From Deinandra increscens subsp. villosa (Eukaryota; Streptophyta; Magnoliopsida; Asterales; Asteraceae), in assembly GCA_039602395.1 (NCBI GenBank), contig JBCNJP010000012.1, positions 29,002,454 to 29,066,453 of the forward strand: a stretch of DNA of 64,000 nt, in the 5' to 3' direction. The first letter of the stretch is position 1; each line of letters opens with the position of its first letter. Made by a program: the position numbers and the translations under genes. The notes under the pieces were generated by a model that saw only the letters and a list, made by a program, of their open reading frames with translations, did not search any database and had not been told where the DNA came from. Positions 20,602 to 30,324 of this stretch are shown piece after piece.

Positions 20602-22655
20602 TCATTTATTATACAATTTGATTCTTCTTTGAATCTCCTTCTCCAATTCCTCCATCCCTCCCACTTCTTCGAGCTCCTGCATAACAAAAAGTTGATAAAC
20701 CAAAATTCCATTAGTTAGTTTATTCCTTTAATTTTAGAGAATAATAGAATAGAGAGGAAATGCACCTTAGGTCCCAAGAACAAGCCATAAGGAACTCCGT
20801 TAAATTTCTCCGTGTGATGCAACTGAGACGCCCAAAATTCTTAGTTAATTAGACCGTCCGAATCATACGTCTTAAACCCTTATTATTATTATTAAAAAAC
20901 TAACATATTTATACTATATTATAATACATTTCAGAAGGACACTATTATTTATATATTAGTTTTTATTAAGAGTTCAAGGGATAAAACTATAGTTGCCAAT
21001 TATGTGATTAAATATAAAAAAAAATATAACTAAATAAATCAATTAATAGTGAAATTGCTTTAAAAAATATAATTATATAACAACTAATTTCATGTTTAAC
21101 TAAATTCTTAAAATCCGTTTTTATTTTATATAGAACTATATATTTACTTTATTATATAAATTGTTATTAAAGTTTTAAATTTATATGATATTTTATCATT
21201 TAATTGTTCAAACGATTTACCAGTGTCCGTCTTAGTGTATTATACTCATCGCCGTATCATACGGGCATCCCTCTAGTCAAATTTAGCTTGGTTCAGTTTT
21301 ATAAATGAATATATTAGTTTCCAGGGATATTTATTTATACTTATAATTGATCAATAATAAAAGATATTTTTAACAAAAAAAAATCATTATCACATATCTA
21401 TATTAATATATGTTATTTTGAGGGGTATGAATGAAGGTACGTGAAGGAATGGTGGTCACATGTTTGTTACCTGATGGGCGGCTGCAACCCTCCGAAGGTA
21501 GGGAACGTTTGCGATGGGACCCACTTGGAATCTTTTGTGAACCAGGCCGTCGTGGACGAACATATACGCCATTCCGAACACCGTGATCCCTAGCCCCTGC
21601 GCTTAAACCACCACCACTCTTTAATTCTATGACTTTTTGGTTTTTTCACGATCCTATGTTGTATCATGTGTCAATTTTGAAACCTAGACAAAATTCGTAT
21701 TTTATTGACAACAATTTATTAACAGGTCGTTTTATGGGCTAAATGCCTGTTATAAACCCGGAAATCATGTCTAACATATGAACTTCCAAATATTTGTAGT
21801 TTGACCCAAAAGTAAGAGTAAAACCTGAATATTTTTTTTAGCTTTTGACATATTAAGCTTTAAAGTTGCAATTTTAATTATAAAATCTTATGTTTGTTTT
21901 TTCTGAAGTTTCAATTTCATAACAAAAAGTTACGAATGTATATAGAAAAATTAAATTCTAATTATAAAATCTTATGTTTATTTTTATCTCATAGTTTGAC
22001 CCAAATCCTTTCATACTAAATCAAACCTATGAATCTTGTGTTAGTGTAGTGTTGGTGTTAGAAATTCCCACCCCAAGAAACATATTGCAGCCAAACACCC
22101 GGATTCATTCGAGGGACTCCACAAGTGACAGGGATGAGAAACTTACCGCACCGAAACAGAGACCAGGAACTATGCCTTTGTGGAAGAAACCATAGTTGAG
22201 CAACGCAATTGCCGGAACCGCGTTTATGATGGCGAACACATCGTTCAGCTCAAACGGACCTTCTCGTGGTTTATGGTGCGACTGCAACAAGCATCGCAAT
22301 CAAATCTTTTAATTACTTACTTAATTAATTAATTAATTAATTAATTAATTTGCAGAATTGGATCCTTTGATTGGGGGAAACGTATAATTTGACCTCAATT
22401 TCCATGTGAATCCAAATTAATTTAACAAACAGTTGGAACAAACAAATGAAAAACTAATTCAAAATTCAACATCACCAATTTTTAAGTCAAAGACAAATCT
22501 ACCCGATTTGCAGGTTTGAGATTTGCTCATTACCTCATGCATGTGCCACAAAGAAGCATGCCACAGCGCTTCATGCGCCCATCTCGCCCAATACTCCATT
22601 CCTACCTGTATTATAAACCCTAATCTCAACCACAAATATACATACATATACATAT

Positions 22656-22703
<48 letters not shown>

Positions 22704-23276
22704 AACAGAGATGAGTGGGTACCGCAGCACCAACAGAGAGAGCAAATGTACCAAACATCTCCACATAAGGAATCTCTCCACCCTGTAACAATCGATTTAG
22801 TTTCCCCCAAAATTGAACTCCGATTATTATAACCTTATAACAAATCATACCTCCATTTGCCATGAAAACCGGTAATAAACAGCCATAACCGCCATTGAAG
22901 TAATTCCAAGGGTAGACATAATAGCTGCAACAAGGTAAGTAAACCGTTCGGATTTCTTCCTCGCCATTTTATCCTCAAGCAGACGTTTAGTATCCAGCAC
23001 CACCGGAATTATCACTTCCACTTCCGGTAATGACTCCTCGCCCCCGCTAATGCTAGGGGGAGGATTATTTTCAACAATTTTGTCTTCAAACTTGTGGTCT
23101 CGGGCGACGAAACAGACCGTCAAGGTATGTGTTCGTCTTAACCGTAACCGAGCGATTGGGTCGAAGTTTTTGAAAGATAAGGGGAATTGGGAAGATAGTG
23201 ATGTGGGTTTATGGCGCGTTTGAGCTGTAAGGAAGGGTCTTGAACTGCAGGGGACGGCAATAGTTGCTGCCGCCAT
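20602..23276 (-). CDS. BCH: Beta-carotene 3-hydroxylase (non-haem di-iron), chloroplast; seven exons
   Basis: Coding exons on the minus strand: 23276-22851, 22782-22723, 22605-22534, 22281-22147, 21596-21471, 20822-20766 and 20676-20602. All introns are GT-AG and phase 0, giving 316 residues, the usual size. The enzyme hydroxylates the beta-rings of beta-carotene, giving beta-cryptoxanthin and zeaxanthin, in plastid membranes. Seen: a Ser/Arg-rich N-terminus without acidic residues (likely transit peptide, ~1-55); KKSERFTYLVAAIMSTLGI; hydrophobic segments; and the four iron-binding histidine motifs HEALWH (173-178), HESHH (185-189, across exons 3/4), HDGLVH (246-251) and HQLHH (272-276, across exons 5/6). 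The C-terminus is ELEEVGGMEELEKEIQRRIKLYNK. I chose MAAAT as start because upstream frame is open but not plastid-like. No lesion is visible, so it should be functional. It is hemmed in by Copia-1 (3') and a Mutator-like element (5'). Confidence 0.95.
22310..22350. repeat. (TTAA)n microsatellite in BCH intron 3
   Basis: About nine tandem TTAA/TAAT units in the intron between exons 3 and 4 of the hydroxylase gene. Confidence 0.8.
22655..22702. repeat. (TA)n(GA)n compound microsatellite in BCH intron 2
   Basis: A TA run followed by a GA run, between exons 2 and 3. Short apparent frames across it are repeat artefacts. Such a tract is likely length-polymorphic. Confidence 0.85.
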
Positions 23277-23638
23277 GGGAGAGGAGAGAACTTTGGGGGT
23301 TGATTGGATTGAAGGGGGGAATTTGAGAAAAAGGAGAAAAGAGAGAGAAGGGTATGTATAGGGAAGAAAAGGCGGTGATAGGGGAGGGGATGTAGACCGC
23401 ATGTTGCTGGTTTTATATTGGTCTGTCCATAGTTGTTTTTGATAGAGGGAAGGAGATGTAGACCACATGTTAGAGGCTGAGTCGAGACGGGCCCATAAAT
23501 ACTCGTCACCAACTTGACGGCAGTGCTTTGGATTTATTATTTTAAATTGGTCTCTCCACACCATAATTATTTTGAGAGGCAGTTCAAACGGTCAAAATTT
23601 AACATAATTAGGGTTGGATCTTTTCTTAATTTTAAACT
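23277..23638 (-). promoter_or_regulatory. BCH 5' UTR and promoter-proximal region
   Basis: 362 bases separate the ATG from the Mutator-like element. On the minus strand, AACATGYGGTCTACATCYCCTYCCC occurs twice (about 23472-23448 and 23407-23383). GACCAATWTAAAA also occurs twice, in front of each copy, which suggests a local duplication. CCAATATAAAAC (23420-23409) could be the TATA box, ~135 bases before the ATG. Upstream control elements beyond 23638 have been displaced by the transposon. Confidence 0.4.
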
Positions 23639-23754
23639 GAAAAATTGGATTTTAATAATCTTAAGTAAGTTTTGAACGGTTTGTAAACAATAATTTCACA
23701 TTTAAATATTTTTTTTTCAACAATTTCAAATTTTACTCATATTTTTTTTTTTTT
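23639..23754 (+). repeat. MULE left TIR, outer part
   Basis: Aligns to the reverse complement of 29283-~29185 and ends in a T run (23742-23754), where the non-LTR element is inserted. It continues at 27890. Confidence 0.78.
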
Positions 23755-23795
23755 CATTTTCTCTTTCATTAAAAACTGAAAGTAACATACACGAC

Positions 23796-25150
23796 TCAAG
23801 TCAATATGCAGGGAAGGCGGGCAACAAGCTGCGCCGCTAACCCTTTTTGAATAGCAAACCCTAGACGTATGAAAACAACATTCTTCAATCTAGAGGCCGC
23901 GACATTTCCGTACATGACTTTCTGAATCCGGCGCAACATGGTCGCCGCCTCCGACTCAAGATGGCCAAAGGTATCAAAAGCGAAGGGAACAAACACATGC
24001 TGATTTTCAATGCACGCTTTCTCGTGTTTGTTCACTTTCCCAGCAGCCGCTCTGGACGCTGCCTGGCCCGCCGTGAAGATGTTGGCCCTCAGCCCCACAA
24101 GGGGAGAGACCCCCGTTAAATCAACACAAGCGTGCCTCCCATTCTTCCACCCAAAAACAAGTATGTCAGCCGGCCTGAGGGTTGAGCGCCCATCCAAGGG
24201 GTCAGATAGGAAGTTAACAGGAGCTTCCTTCCTGGCCGAGATTCCAGCCCGCCTGAAAATGTCAAACAGAACGTCCCGAACCACATCATGTCGGTATTTA
24301 AACCCCGGGAGCTCTTTGCAGTGAACGGCGTGCTCCCCAAACGAATCCATACACGCCTTGTTGCAGACGGGGCATTTTTCATCCACGGGGAACAGGGGGA
24401 CCATGAGGCGATATTTGAGAATTGCCCGGTATTCGACAGGCGACATGTGTTGCCCCAACCCGTCAATAGGGAGAGCATGGAGGAAATCCTGCGCATGTGG
24501 TTGTCGGAGGCATTCCCAAACGGCCTTTTGCCTAACTGTCATCTCATAAGTAGCTTCCATCTCGAGCATGTTTTTACCAAAGAGGGCATTCGCCAAAACG
24601 TGTTGGGCTTTTGGTGGGGCGGTGTCCTTCTTAGTGAAACCGCTCAGATCAAAGCCCGGAATTATTTCATGGAGACCAGCGAGAGCATTGTCGTAGTCGG
24701 GGCCCATATCACAACCCCCGCTCCCCCGTAGAATATGGTCTTGCAGCGCCCAAGTTTGGACACGCGAGGCCACAAAGGCGTACGACGTCGCCTCGACCGC
24801 CGAATATACCCCAAGACCCCCGTGCCGAATAGGCAAAGAGGCAAGTCGCCATTGCAAGTCCCCAAAAAAGGGCCCCCCACACACGACAATATCCTCAATG
24901 GCCGACCGCAAATCCTTATCAAAACCAACCGCAGCCGCCATCATGTGAGCGGGGGGATATGTTCTAAGGCCAAATAAAAGCTTGGCGATACCCATGCATG
25001 AACGAAGCAGAAGGAGTTCGCATTGCGGGTCGTCAAGCGCAGGGAGGAGGCGCATAAGATCAGCAGCAGTAGAAGCCCTCCTCGCGGCCAATCCCTGAAT
25101 AAACTGGCCATCGCGACTAACAGCCCCCCCAGGAGCCTCACCCCCGAGCT
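23796..25150 (-). pseudogene. RLE element: thumb and restriction-like endonuclease segment
   Basis: Open from the G-run frameshift near 25140-25150 to the stop at 23796. It starts LLGGAVSRDGQFIQGLAARR, continuing the RT segment, and passes through DDPQCELLLLRSCMGIAKL, GFDKDLRSAIEDIVV, WRLASLPIRHGGLGVYS. About 290 residues in, CPVCNKACMDSFGEHAVHC has the Cys-Cys-His-Cys pattern that precedes the nuclease of RLE elements. RPADILVFGW...ACVDLTG then gives the PD-(x)n-D catalytic pattern, with the Asp of PAD and the Asp of VDLT about 14 apart. Such a domain nicks target DNA for target-primed reverse transcription. A plain Met start exists at 25091, but the frame is really the C-terminal part of a longer protein. 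The only break from the RT segment is one shift at a G homopolymer. Confidence 0.72.
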
Positions 25151-26290
25151 CCCCCCCCGGTGGGTCGGCTAATGTCAGCAGGGAAGAGCCCCGGCCGGAC
25201 TTTCACACCATCACAGGAAGGCCAAAAGAGCTCCGTCTTCCGAATATTAAGAGCCAAACCCAACTGGGGCCCCATCTCGTTAATGATCCCGAGGGCCTTA
25301 GCAACCTCCCCAGTATCCCCAATAACCGTACCATCATCAAGATACCAGGCATGTAGCAGCAGATGGCAATTATCGCGGATATGATGCACAAGCGGGTGAA
25401 GGACGAGGGCAAACAGGAGGGGCCCCAAAGGGTCACCCTGCTGAACCCCGGTAGTGGCCCAGATATGATCATCTCCCAGGTATAAGCGAGTCGGTTGCCC
25501 GTATAAGAAATCAACCCAAGGCGAAATGGACGGGCACCTGAGCCTGACCTCACGGAGTAAGGACGAACGATCGACCAGGTTGAACGCGTTGGAGAAATCG
25601 ACCGTGAGCATGGCGAGGGACCCATCGAGATGCCGTTCCCCCACAAGGCGGTTAACACTATGGAGAATTGCTTCGGCGCCACCAGACACACCAACCCCAA
25701 ACTGAAAATCACCAAGGTATTTGGTCATTTCCTTACAAACCCCTTGCATCGCAACCTTGGAGACCAGCCGCCTCCAGATGGTACCAACGGCGATGGGACG
25801 GATCCCATTGTCAGGCTTAAGGAGCGGTGTTAGGGGGGCCGAAGCGACAAATTCAGCCAAGCCAACCGGGCACCTCCCCCCCAGCCAAAGATTAACGACC
25901 GTGGTAATCGCATCCAGGAGGTCCCTGGCAGTAGCAGACCCCTCCCCGCACAGGCTGTCCATGATGTGCTGGGCACGCAATCCATCCCTCCCACACGACG
26001 TCCCTTTGGGAAATGATTTTATACATCCAAGGACCTGTTCACCACATGTGACCAGCGGAGGCTCGGAGAAAGGATCGGAGGGCATGGACGGCGGCGGAAA
26101 GTGCGGGTGCTTAGCTTCTAGGGCGCGCGTGGTTTCGTCGTTGTACGGCGCCACCCCAGATGAAGATAGCACCTTCACGGCCGCAGTGAAATGACCGTCC
26201 GCGATTTTCCGGATGCACCGCCTGACGTTGGGCGGCACAAGGTCCCCCTTAACGTCGAAAACCGTGTCGGAAGACCCCATAGCCCCCCCC
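25138..26290 (-). pseudogene. RLE element: reverse transcriptase segment
   Basis: A continuous frame with all the core RT blocks. FPKGTSCGRDGLRAQHI comes before the fingers, then LTPLLKPDNGIRPIAVGTIWRR, FQFGVGVSGGAEAILHSVNRL, motif A MLTVDFSNAFNLVDR, motif B TGVQQGDPLGPLLFALVLHPL and motif C AWYLDDGTVIGD. The catalytic Asp residues of A and C are present. The -QQGDPLGPLLF- form of motif B is that of non-LTR, not LTR, enzymes. It uses YLDD where plant L1 elements have FADD. The upstream limit is a C10 run at 26281-26290 where the frame changes, so the MTRVLNNW reading at 26343 is not the true start. Confidence 0.78.
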
Positions 26291-26606
26291 CCCACCGGGA
26301 TTGTCAAGGATACCCTTAACCAGTTGTTCAAAACCCTCGTCACGCCCCCAAGCCGCCAGGGATGTCATAATGGACCTGCTTTGCAGAGCTTTCCGGTTCC
26401 CGGAGCGGCAATCATGCCGACTCTTGGGTCTGAAAACCTGTAAAGTGCACCGAGGGAGAAGAAGCAGCCTAACCCAGGCATCATCAGAGCCAGGGTGGGC
26501 TGCCACACGAAGAAGGGCAGATTTGAGCGCCTGAGAGAAGGCTAACCGACAACTGTGGGGAATGCTCTTGACAGTAGTAACGCGGGCCCTAAAGACCCGA
26601 TCAAGC
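26281..26606 (-). pseudogene. RLE element: linker between zinc-finger and RT segments
   Basis: A third frame, from the G5 run at 26604-26608 to the C10 run at 26281-26290: LDRVFRARVTTVKSIPHSC, LAFSQALKSALLRVAAHPG, AWVRLLLLPRCTLQVFRPK, SGNRKALQSRSIMTSLAAW. It joins the N-terminal and RT segments in the expected order, each border lying on a G/C homopolymer. I recognise no domain, though LPRCTLQVFRP reads as conserved protein. Confidence 0.6.
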
Positions 26607-27005
26607 AGTCCCCCGTCTAATCAGAAACGAACATGGAACATTAGGCACATTGACAGGGGGAGACGGCCTGGAAATCCCCAAGATGTGGCAAACGATGCCA
26701 CCACCGGAATCGGCCAACCGGACAACTTCGTTGGGGTGGTGGCAACCACGACTCAAGGCGTTAATTTTCATACATCGCCCGCATATCCAGTAACCACAGC
26801 CTTTTAAGGCCCAGTCCAAAGCAGAAAAAACCCCAGCGTCAGACGCCAGCGCATTCCTGATGGTGTCCCGGCGCTCATCAGACGAAATATGGAAAGTCTT
26901 GAGATGCGAGATGAGGCGGGAGATCCCTTTGGAGCTAATAACACTGTCGGGGCAACAATGAAGGAACGTAGGGGCATTGAATACCCTAGACCGAGGTGGT
27001 GCCAT
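26601..27005 (-). pseudogene. RLE element: N-terminal zinc-finger-like segment
   Basis: 134 codons starting MAPPRSRVFNAPTFLHCC. The stretch CCPDSVISSKGISRLISHLKTFH resembles the C2H2 finger (GL..H....H) at the N-terminus of R2/NeSL-type elements, with the first Cys pair compressed. WICGRCMKINALSRGCHH is a second C-x2-C...C-H-H metal-binding candidate. In that family such fingers bind target DNA. It is the likely true start of the protein, since the 5' UTR upstream has no protein-like frame in phase. It ends by frameshift at 26601-26608. Confidence 0.6.
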
Positions 27006-27889
27006 AAAAACACACGGTTCAGTTGAAACGCGAGGAAAAACAAAGTGCTAGGAAAGCACACCAGGAAAACCAACAGATGATTGGCAAACCCAGGCCCCCA
27101 CCAAGGAAAAATTACACCATAGAACGTAGCCGGAAGGGCACGAACCGGGGCTTTAGGTAGGCTTCGGAGGGGGTAAGAACAGGTTCAGGTAGGGTTCAGA
27201 GAGAGGGTTAGAACGGGTAAGGGTCGGGGAGGGTTCGGGTTAGATTGGGGGGTTGGATCAAGCGAAAACCCGCACAATTCGACGAATCACCACCATTTAA
27301 ATACGTAAAATTAATAAAGTATTAGGATGATGTTTGGCTTTTTTTTTTTTAAATTAATGAGATTAATATTAGATGCAGATTTGAAGTCATTGCATCTAGG
27401 CAGCAAAGTAGCTACAACAAACGGCGGACCAAATGCCGCCGTACCAATTACGGCGTACCACCACGGGGGACCACCACCGGCGTACCAGCATAAGCTGGCG
27501 TACCAAATACGGCGTACCAAACGCAGGCGGACCAAAAGGTATGGGGCTGGTACGACGGCCCGTTAAGGACAGGTGGTCCGCCGCCGCCCGGAGGCCGGCG
27601 AAAGGGGGAGGAAAAGGGGCTAGGGCAGAAGCAGGGGGAAAGGCTCGTAGTGGGGGGCTCTCGGCAGCAAAACCCGGTGAAGAAGAAAGGGGTCGGAGGA
27701 GGAAGGGGCCGGAGGGAAGAAGGGGGCGGGTGGAGAAGAGGGGTGTAGTGGGGGTGCTGTGGAGGTGGTGGTCGGGGGATCGCAGAGAGGGTGCAGGGAC
27801 GGCGGAGGAGAAGGGCGGAAATGCGAAGGTGAAAGGCGTAGGTCGGACGTTGTATAAAGTGAGATCTCGTGAATTGTGTGATTTTACCT
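27006..27889 (-). promoter_or_regulatory. RLE element 5' UTR with GCGTACCA boxes
   Basis: GC-rich, with an AT-rich interval at 27294-27400. At 27421-27537 (plus strand) GCGTACCA (4x) and GCGGACCA (2x), plus one-base variants, occur every 10-25 bases. GTACCAGCATAAGCTGGCGTACC among them is a near-perfect inverted repeat. The Pro-rich minus frame at 27448-27954 and the plus frame opposite are composition artefacts. ACCC-rich text at 27180-27250 is not telomeric repeat. Confidence 0.5.
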
Positions 27890-28110
27890 TTTAATGGATG
27901 TGCCATTAATTTTTTTAACACCGTTAAATGGGTGCTGATGTGACATTCTGACATGTAATAATCTTTTTATTTTTTTAATCAGTTTTTCCACGTCAGCTTC
28001 CACATAAGACATTAATTTTTTTAATTTCTTTTTACAAATTAGATTCTAATTAACAATCCATAAAATCATGTAATCATGTAAATAATTCCTCCCCTTAGCT
28101 TTGAATCTTG
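27890..28110 (+). repeat. MULE left TIR, inner part
   Basis: Pairs with the reverse complement of about 29180-28960. Blocks TTTTTTAACACCGTTAAATG, GGGTGCTGA, AACTTCCACATAAG-like and TTCTAATTAACAATC are shared, with point differences showing age. Confidence 0.78.
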
Positions 28111-28299
28111 AATTTCCGGTGACTCATTTTCTTTCTCCGGCGACAATAACTTCTCGTCTTTTTCTCCGTCATCTACAGCAATACTTATGATAAGATCTGG
28201 GCAAATCTGATGACTGGGAAGGCGGCAAATGTGGTAACGGTAGCTCATAAAACATAGAAACCCAAAACAAATCCAAAACAAATGCATAACAAATCCAAA

Positions 28300-28745
28300 C
28301 AACAACCGTAACCTCCGTCGGCAACCTCACATGCGACGGTGCCAGAGTAACCACCATAACCTTCATCCACACATTCATAAAATCAATGGAACCCCCCTCC
28401 CACACCGATTGCCTCGTTTGCTACGCCGTCAGCCGTACAACCATCCCCGGCTGCCTCCGCCGCACCTTTGGCCGAGTTTTCTTTGACGGATGTTTCGTTC
28501 GGTACGACAATTACATTTTTTTTCAAGAAGTTGTTGAACCTGCAACCGATGCTCGGAATTGCACCATCGACGTGCCAGCGGCGAACAATTGGAGTGATTT
28601 TCAAGGTGGGTTTTAGGAATTTAATCGGAGTGTGGGCGAATTGGTTGAGAATATTACACGATCGGTGTTGGGTAATGGTGGATTTGAGGTTACGAAGATG
28701 AAGGGGGTTTATGGAATTATGGGTTAGCGCAGCGTTGGGATTTAG
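28300..28745 (+). pseudogene. Captured cysteine-rich receptor-kinase (DUF26/Gnk2) fragment
   Basis: The plus-strand frame at ~28386-28616 reads SHTDCLVCYAVSRTTIPGC, then FGRVFFDGCFVRYDNYIFF, followed by EVVEPATDARNCTIDV. That is the first Gnk2 domain of a CRK2-like receptor kinase: C-x2-C, ...DGCF.RYDNY.FF, ...D...C. After a one-base shift near 28616 it continues EFNRSVGELVENITRSVLG and GGFEVTKMKGVYGIMG, still CRK-like. Upstream NLTCDGARVTTITF may be more of the same domain. No signal peptide, second Gnk2, transmembrane or kinase part is present. It lies between the MULE inverted repeats, hence transduplication. Premature stops and the frameshift argue against a protein product. Confidence 0.7.
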
Positions 28746-28959
28746 GAAATTGAGCAGTGATGAATGTAGGGTTTATTTTGAGTAAAGAAAAGTCAGAAGT
28801 AATTGGGTGCATGCCAAGTTGAGAAGGGAGGAGTATGAATGCACGGTGTTTCTTGAGATATTCTACATAGAAGGTTTTCAATAATGATTCTCTGTCAGAT
28901 GGGGGTAGTTATGGTATTTCACTTCATCATTTTTCTGTATAATTTGTTGTCAAAGAAAG

Positions 28960-29283
28960 AGGATGAGTCGTCGAAAATTCAAGATTCAGAGGGAGGAATT
29001 ATTTACATGATGATTGTTAATTAGAATCTTGATTTGGAAAAAGAAATTAAAAGAATTTAATACCTTATGTGGAAGTTGATGTGAAAAAACAGATTAAAAA
29101 AATAAAATGAAAAAATACATGTCAGCATGCTACGTCAGCACCCATTTAACGGTGTTAAAAAAGTTAACGACGGGTCCATTAAAAAAATATGAGTGAAAGT
29201 TAGGATTGTTGAGAAAGATATTCAAATGTGAGATTATTGTTGGCCAATAGTCAAAACTTAGGATTATTTAAATCCAATTTTCC
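28960..29283 (-). repeat. MULE right TIR
   Basis: Reverse-complement partner of 23639-23754 plus 27890-28110. The outer end CCAATTTTCC at 29283 is followed by TTTTAAATG. Confidence 0.78.
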
Positions 29284-29859
29284 TTTTAAATGGAACATCA
29301 TAAGTTCGAGTTTTGTCTAAGACAATTTATTTCGGGTTGAAATTGAAAGTTTTTGTCTACCGGTGGCTTCTTTTAGGTGGAGTGGTCGGATCATCATGTT
29401 TTACTATTCAGGCGGAATGGTGATCCCGGATGTCTCGGTCTTTGTTGTCCGTAAAATATATATGTTGAACATATTGGTTCCTAGCTTAGTCGACGGAAAC
29501 ATGACACACTGATAAATACACCGGTAAGAGTTTGAACAATTAAGTTGTAAAGTATCATATATATTTAAAGATTTAATAAAGGTTTATAAAATAAATTAAA
29601 TATAAAATCATATAAAGTAAAAACGATTTTGAGGATTTATTTAAGAGGAAATTAATTGTTTACATAATTAGATTTTTATTATTCAGTTATTTATAAAAAA
29701 AAGTTTAAAAATAAATATATCTCTCAAACTCTTATAAGTTAATTTAAAAAGACAATCTCTCATCAAATTTCTATACTAATAAAACAAATTTCACATACAC
29801 CACATGCCCCCATTATGTTTTATCATAAAAAAATTGTCTCTCTTTTCTATTAAACAAAT
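29284..29859. other. AT-rich spacer, no gene seen
   Basis: No protein-like frame, no RNA gene and no clear repeat boundary. The sequence from about 29770 passes gradually into the MITE cluster. Confidence 0.4.
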
Positions 29860-30320
29860 TTCAGATCATTGTGTTGTTGTGTCATTGTATCAAAATGTTC
29901 AGATCATTGTGTTATATTGTCTCAAAATGTTCAGATCATTGTGTCATATGGTGTCAAAAACCGAAAAGTAATTTTTTAATTTTATATATATCAACACAAT
30001 ATATATATACTTTTGACACAATGACATAATGACACAATGATTTAAACATTTTGACACAATGACACAATAATCTGAACATTGTGTCAAAAATCAAAAGGGT
30101 GATTTTTTTAAATTTTTTTATATAGCAACACTATACGCGTTTTAAAGATAAAAAAACGCTCGTTTTTATGGTGTAACTTTTAAAAAAAAATAATGTCGTA
30201 TGTGCAAGTTATGAATGTTTAAAACAATGGAGGAAGTAGATAAAAAGTCAATAAAAGTGGCTAAGACTAAAATACCTCTCCTTTCTTTTTTATTACTTCT
30301 CATTTGAACCTCTCACAAGA
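29860..30320. repeat. Long-TIR MITE, truncated copy
   Basis: The right arm (about 29985-30320) matches the right arm of the next copy: GACACAATG repeats, ATATAGCAACACTATACGCG, AAACGCTCG, ACTTCTCATTTGAACCTCTC. The left arm is only partly present (TCAGATCATTGTG repeats at 29860-29960), so the left end is lost. Confidence 0.65.
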
Positions 30321-30324
30321 TAGA

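Larger units (their letters stand above)
23755..27889 (-). mobile_element. RLE-type non-LTR retrotransposon inserted in the MULE TIR
   Basis: A GC-rich ~4.1-kb block breaks the MULE inverted repeat between ACTCATA-T(n) and TTTTAATGG. On the minus strand it runs from a long 5' UTR (27889-27006) through four protein segments (27005-23796) to a ~40-base 3' UTR and an A13 tail that merges with the A/T run of the target. The order is zinc-finger-like N-terminus, RT, CCHC plus PD..D nuclease signature. This is the arrangement of the site-specific, RLE-bearing group (R2, NeSL, Utopia and relatives), not of plant L1 elements (APE endonuclease at the N-terminus). Clade assignment is inference. No clear target duplication can be defined because the target is an A/T run. 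Confidence 0.7.
23639..29283. mobile_element. Mutator-like element (Pack-MULE type) with long TIRs
   Basis: The right end, read inward in reverse complement, starts GGAAAATTGGATTTAAATAATC. The left end starts GAAAAATTGGATTTTAATAATC. The match continues for over 250 bases (23639-23754 plus 27890-28110 against 29283-~28960), with shared blocks such as ACTCATATTTTTTT, ACACCGTTAAATGGGTGCTGA and CTTCCACATAAG. Flanks read TTTTAAACT and TTTTAAATG, a 7/9 match fitting the 9-bp duplication of MULEs. No transposase is present. The interior (28120-28960) carries a captured receptor-kinase fragment. The left TIR is interrupted by a non-LTR retrotransposon (23755-27889). Native length is about 1.5 kb. Confidence 0.8.

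Noticed and set aside
27180..27260. GGGTT/ACCC-rich stretch suggesting interstitial telomere repeat.
   Set aside because: No TTTAGGG periodicity; just G-rich 5' UTR text.
23699..27303. CATTTAAATA at 23699-23708 and 27294-27303 looked like a 10-bp target duplication of the RLE element.
   Set aside because: The MULE inverted repeat continues past 23708 to 23754 (CAACAAT...ACTCATATTTT), so the insertion point is in the T run at 23742-23754 and the other border is near 27889. The shared 10-mer is AT-rich chance.
27448..27954. 168-codon Pro-rich minus frame, and a Gly/Arg-rich plus frame opposite.
   Set aside because: Both come from GC-rich low-complexity sequence in the RLE 5' UTR and run into the MULE TIR; no domain.
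28386..28616. A small secreted DUF26 protein gene.
   Set aside because: It lacks signal peptide and full domain, has frameshift and stops, and lies between MULE inverted repeats.
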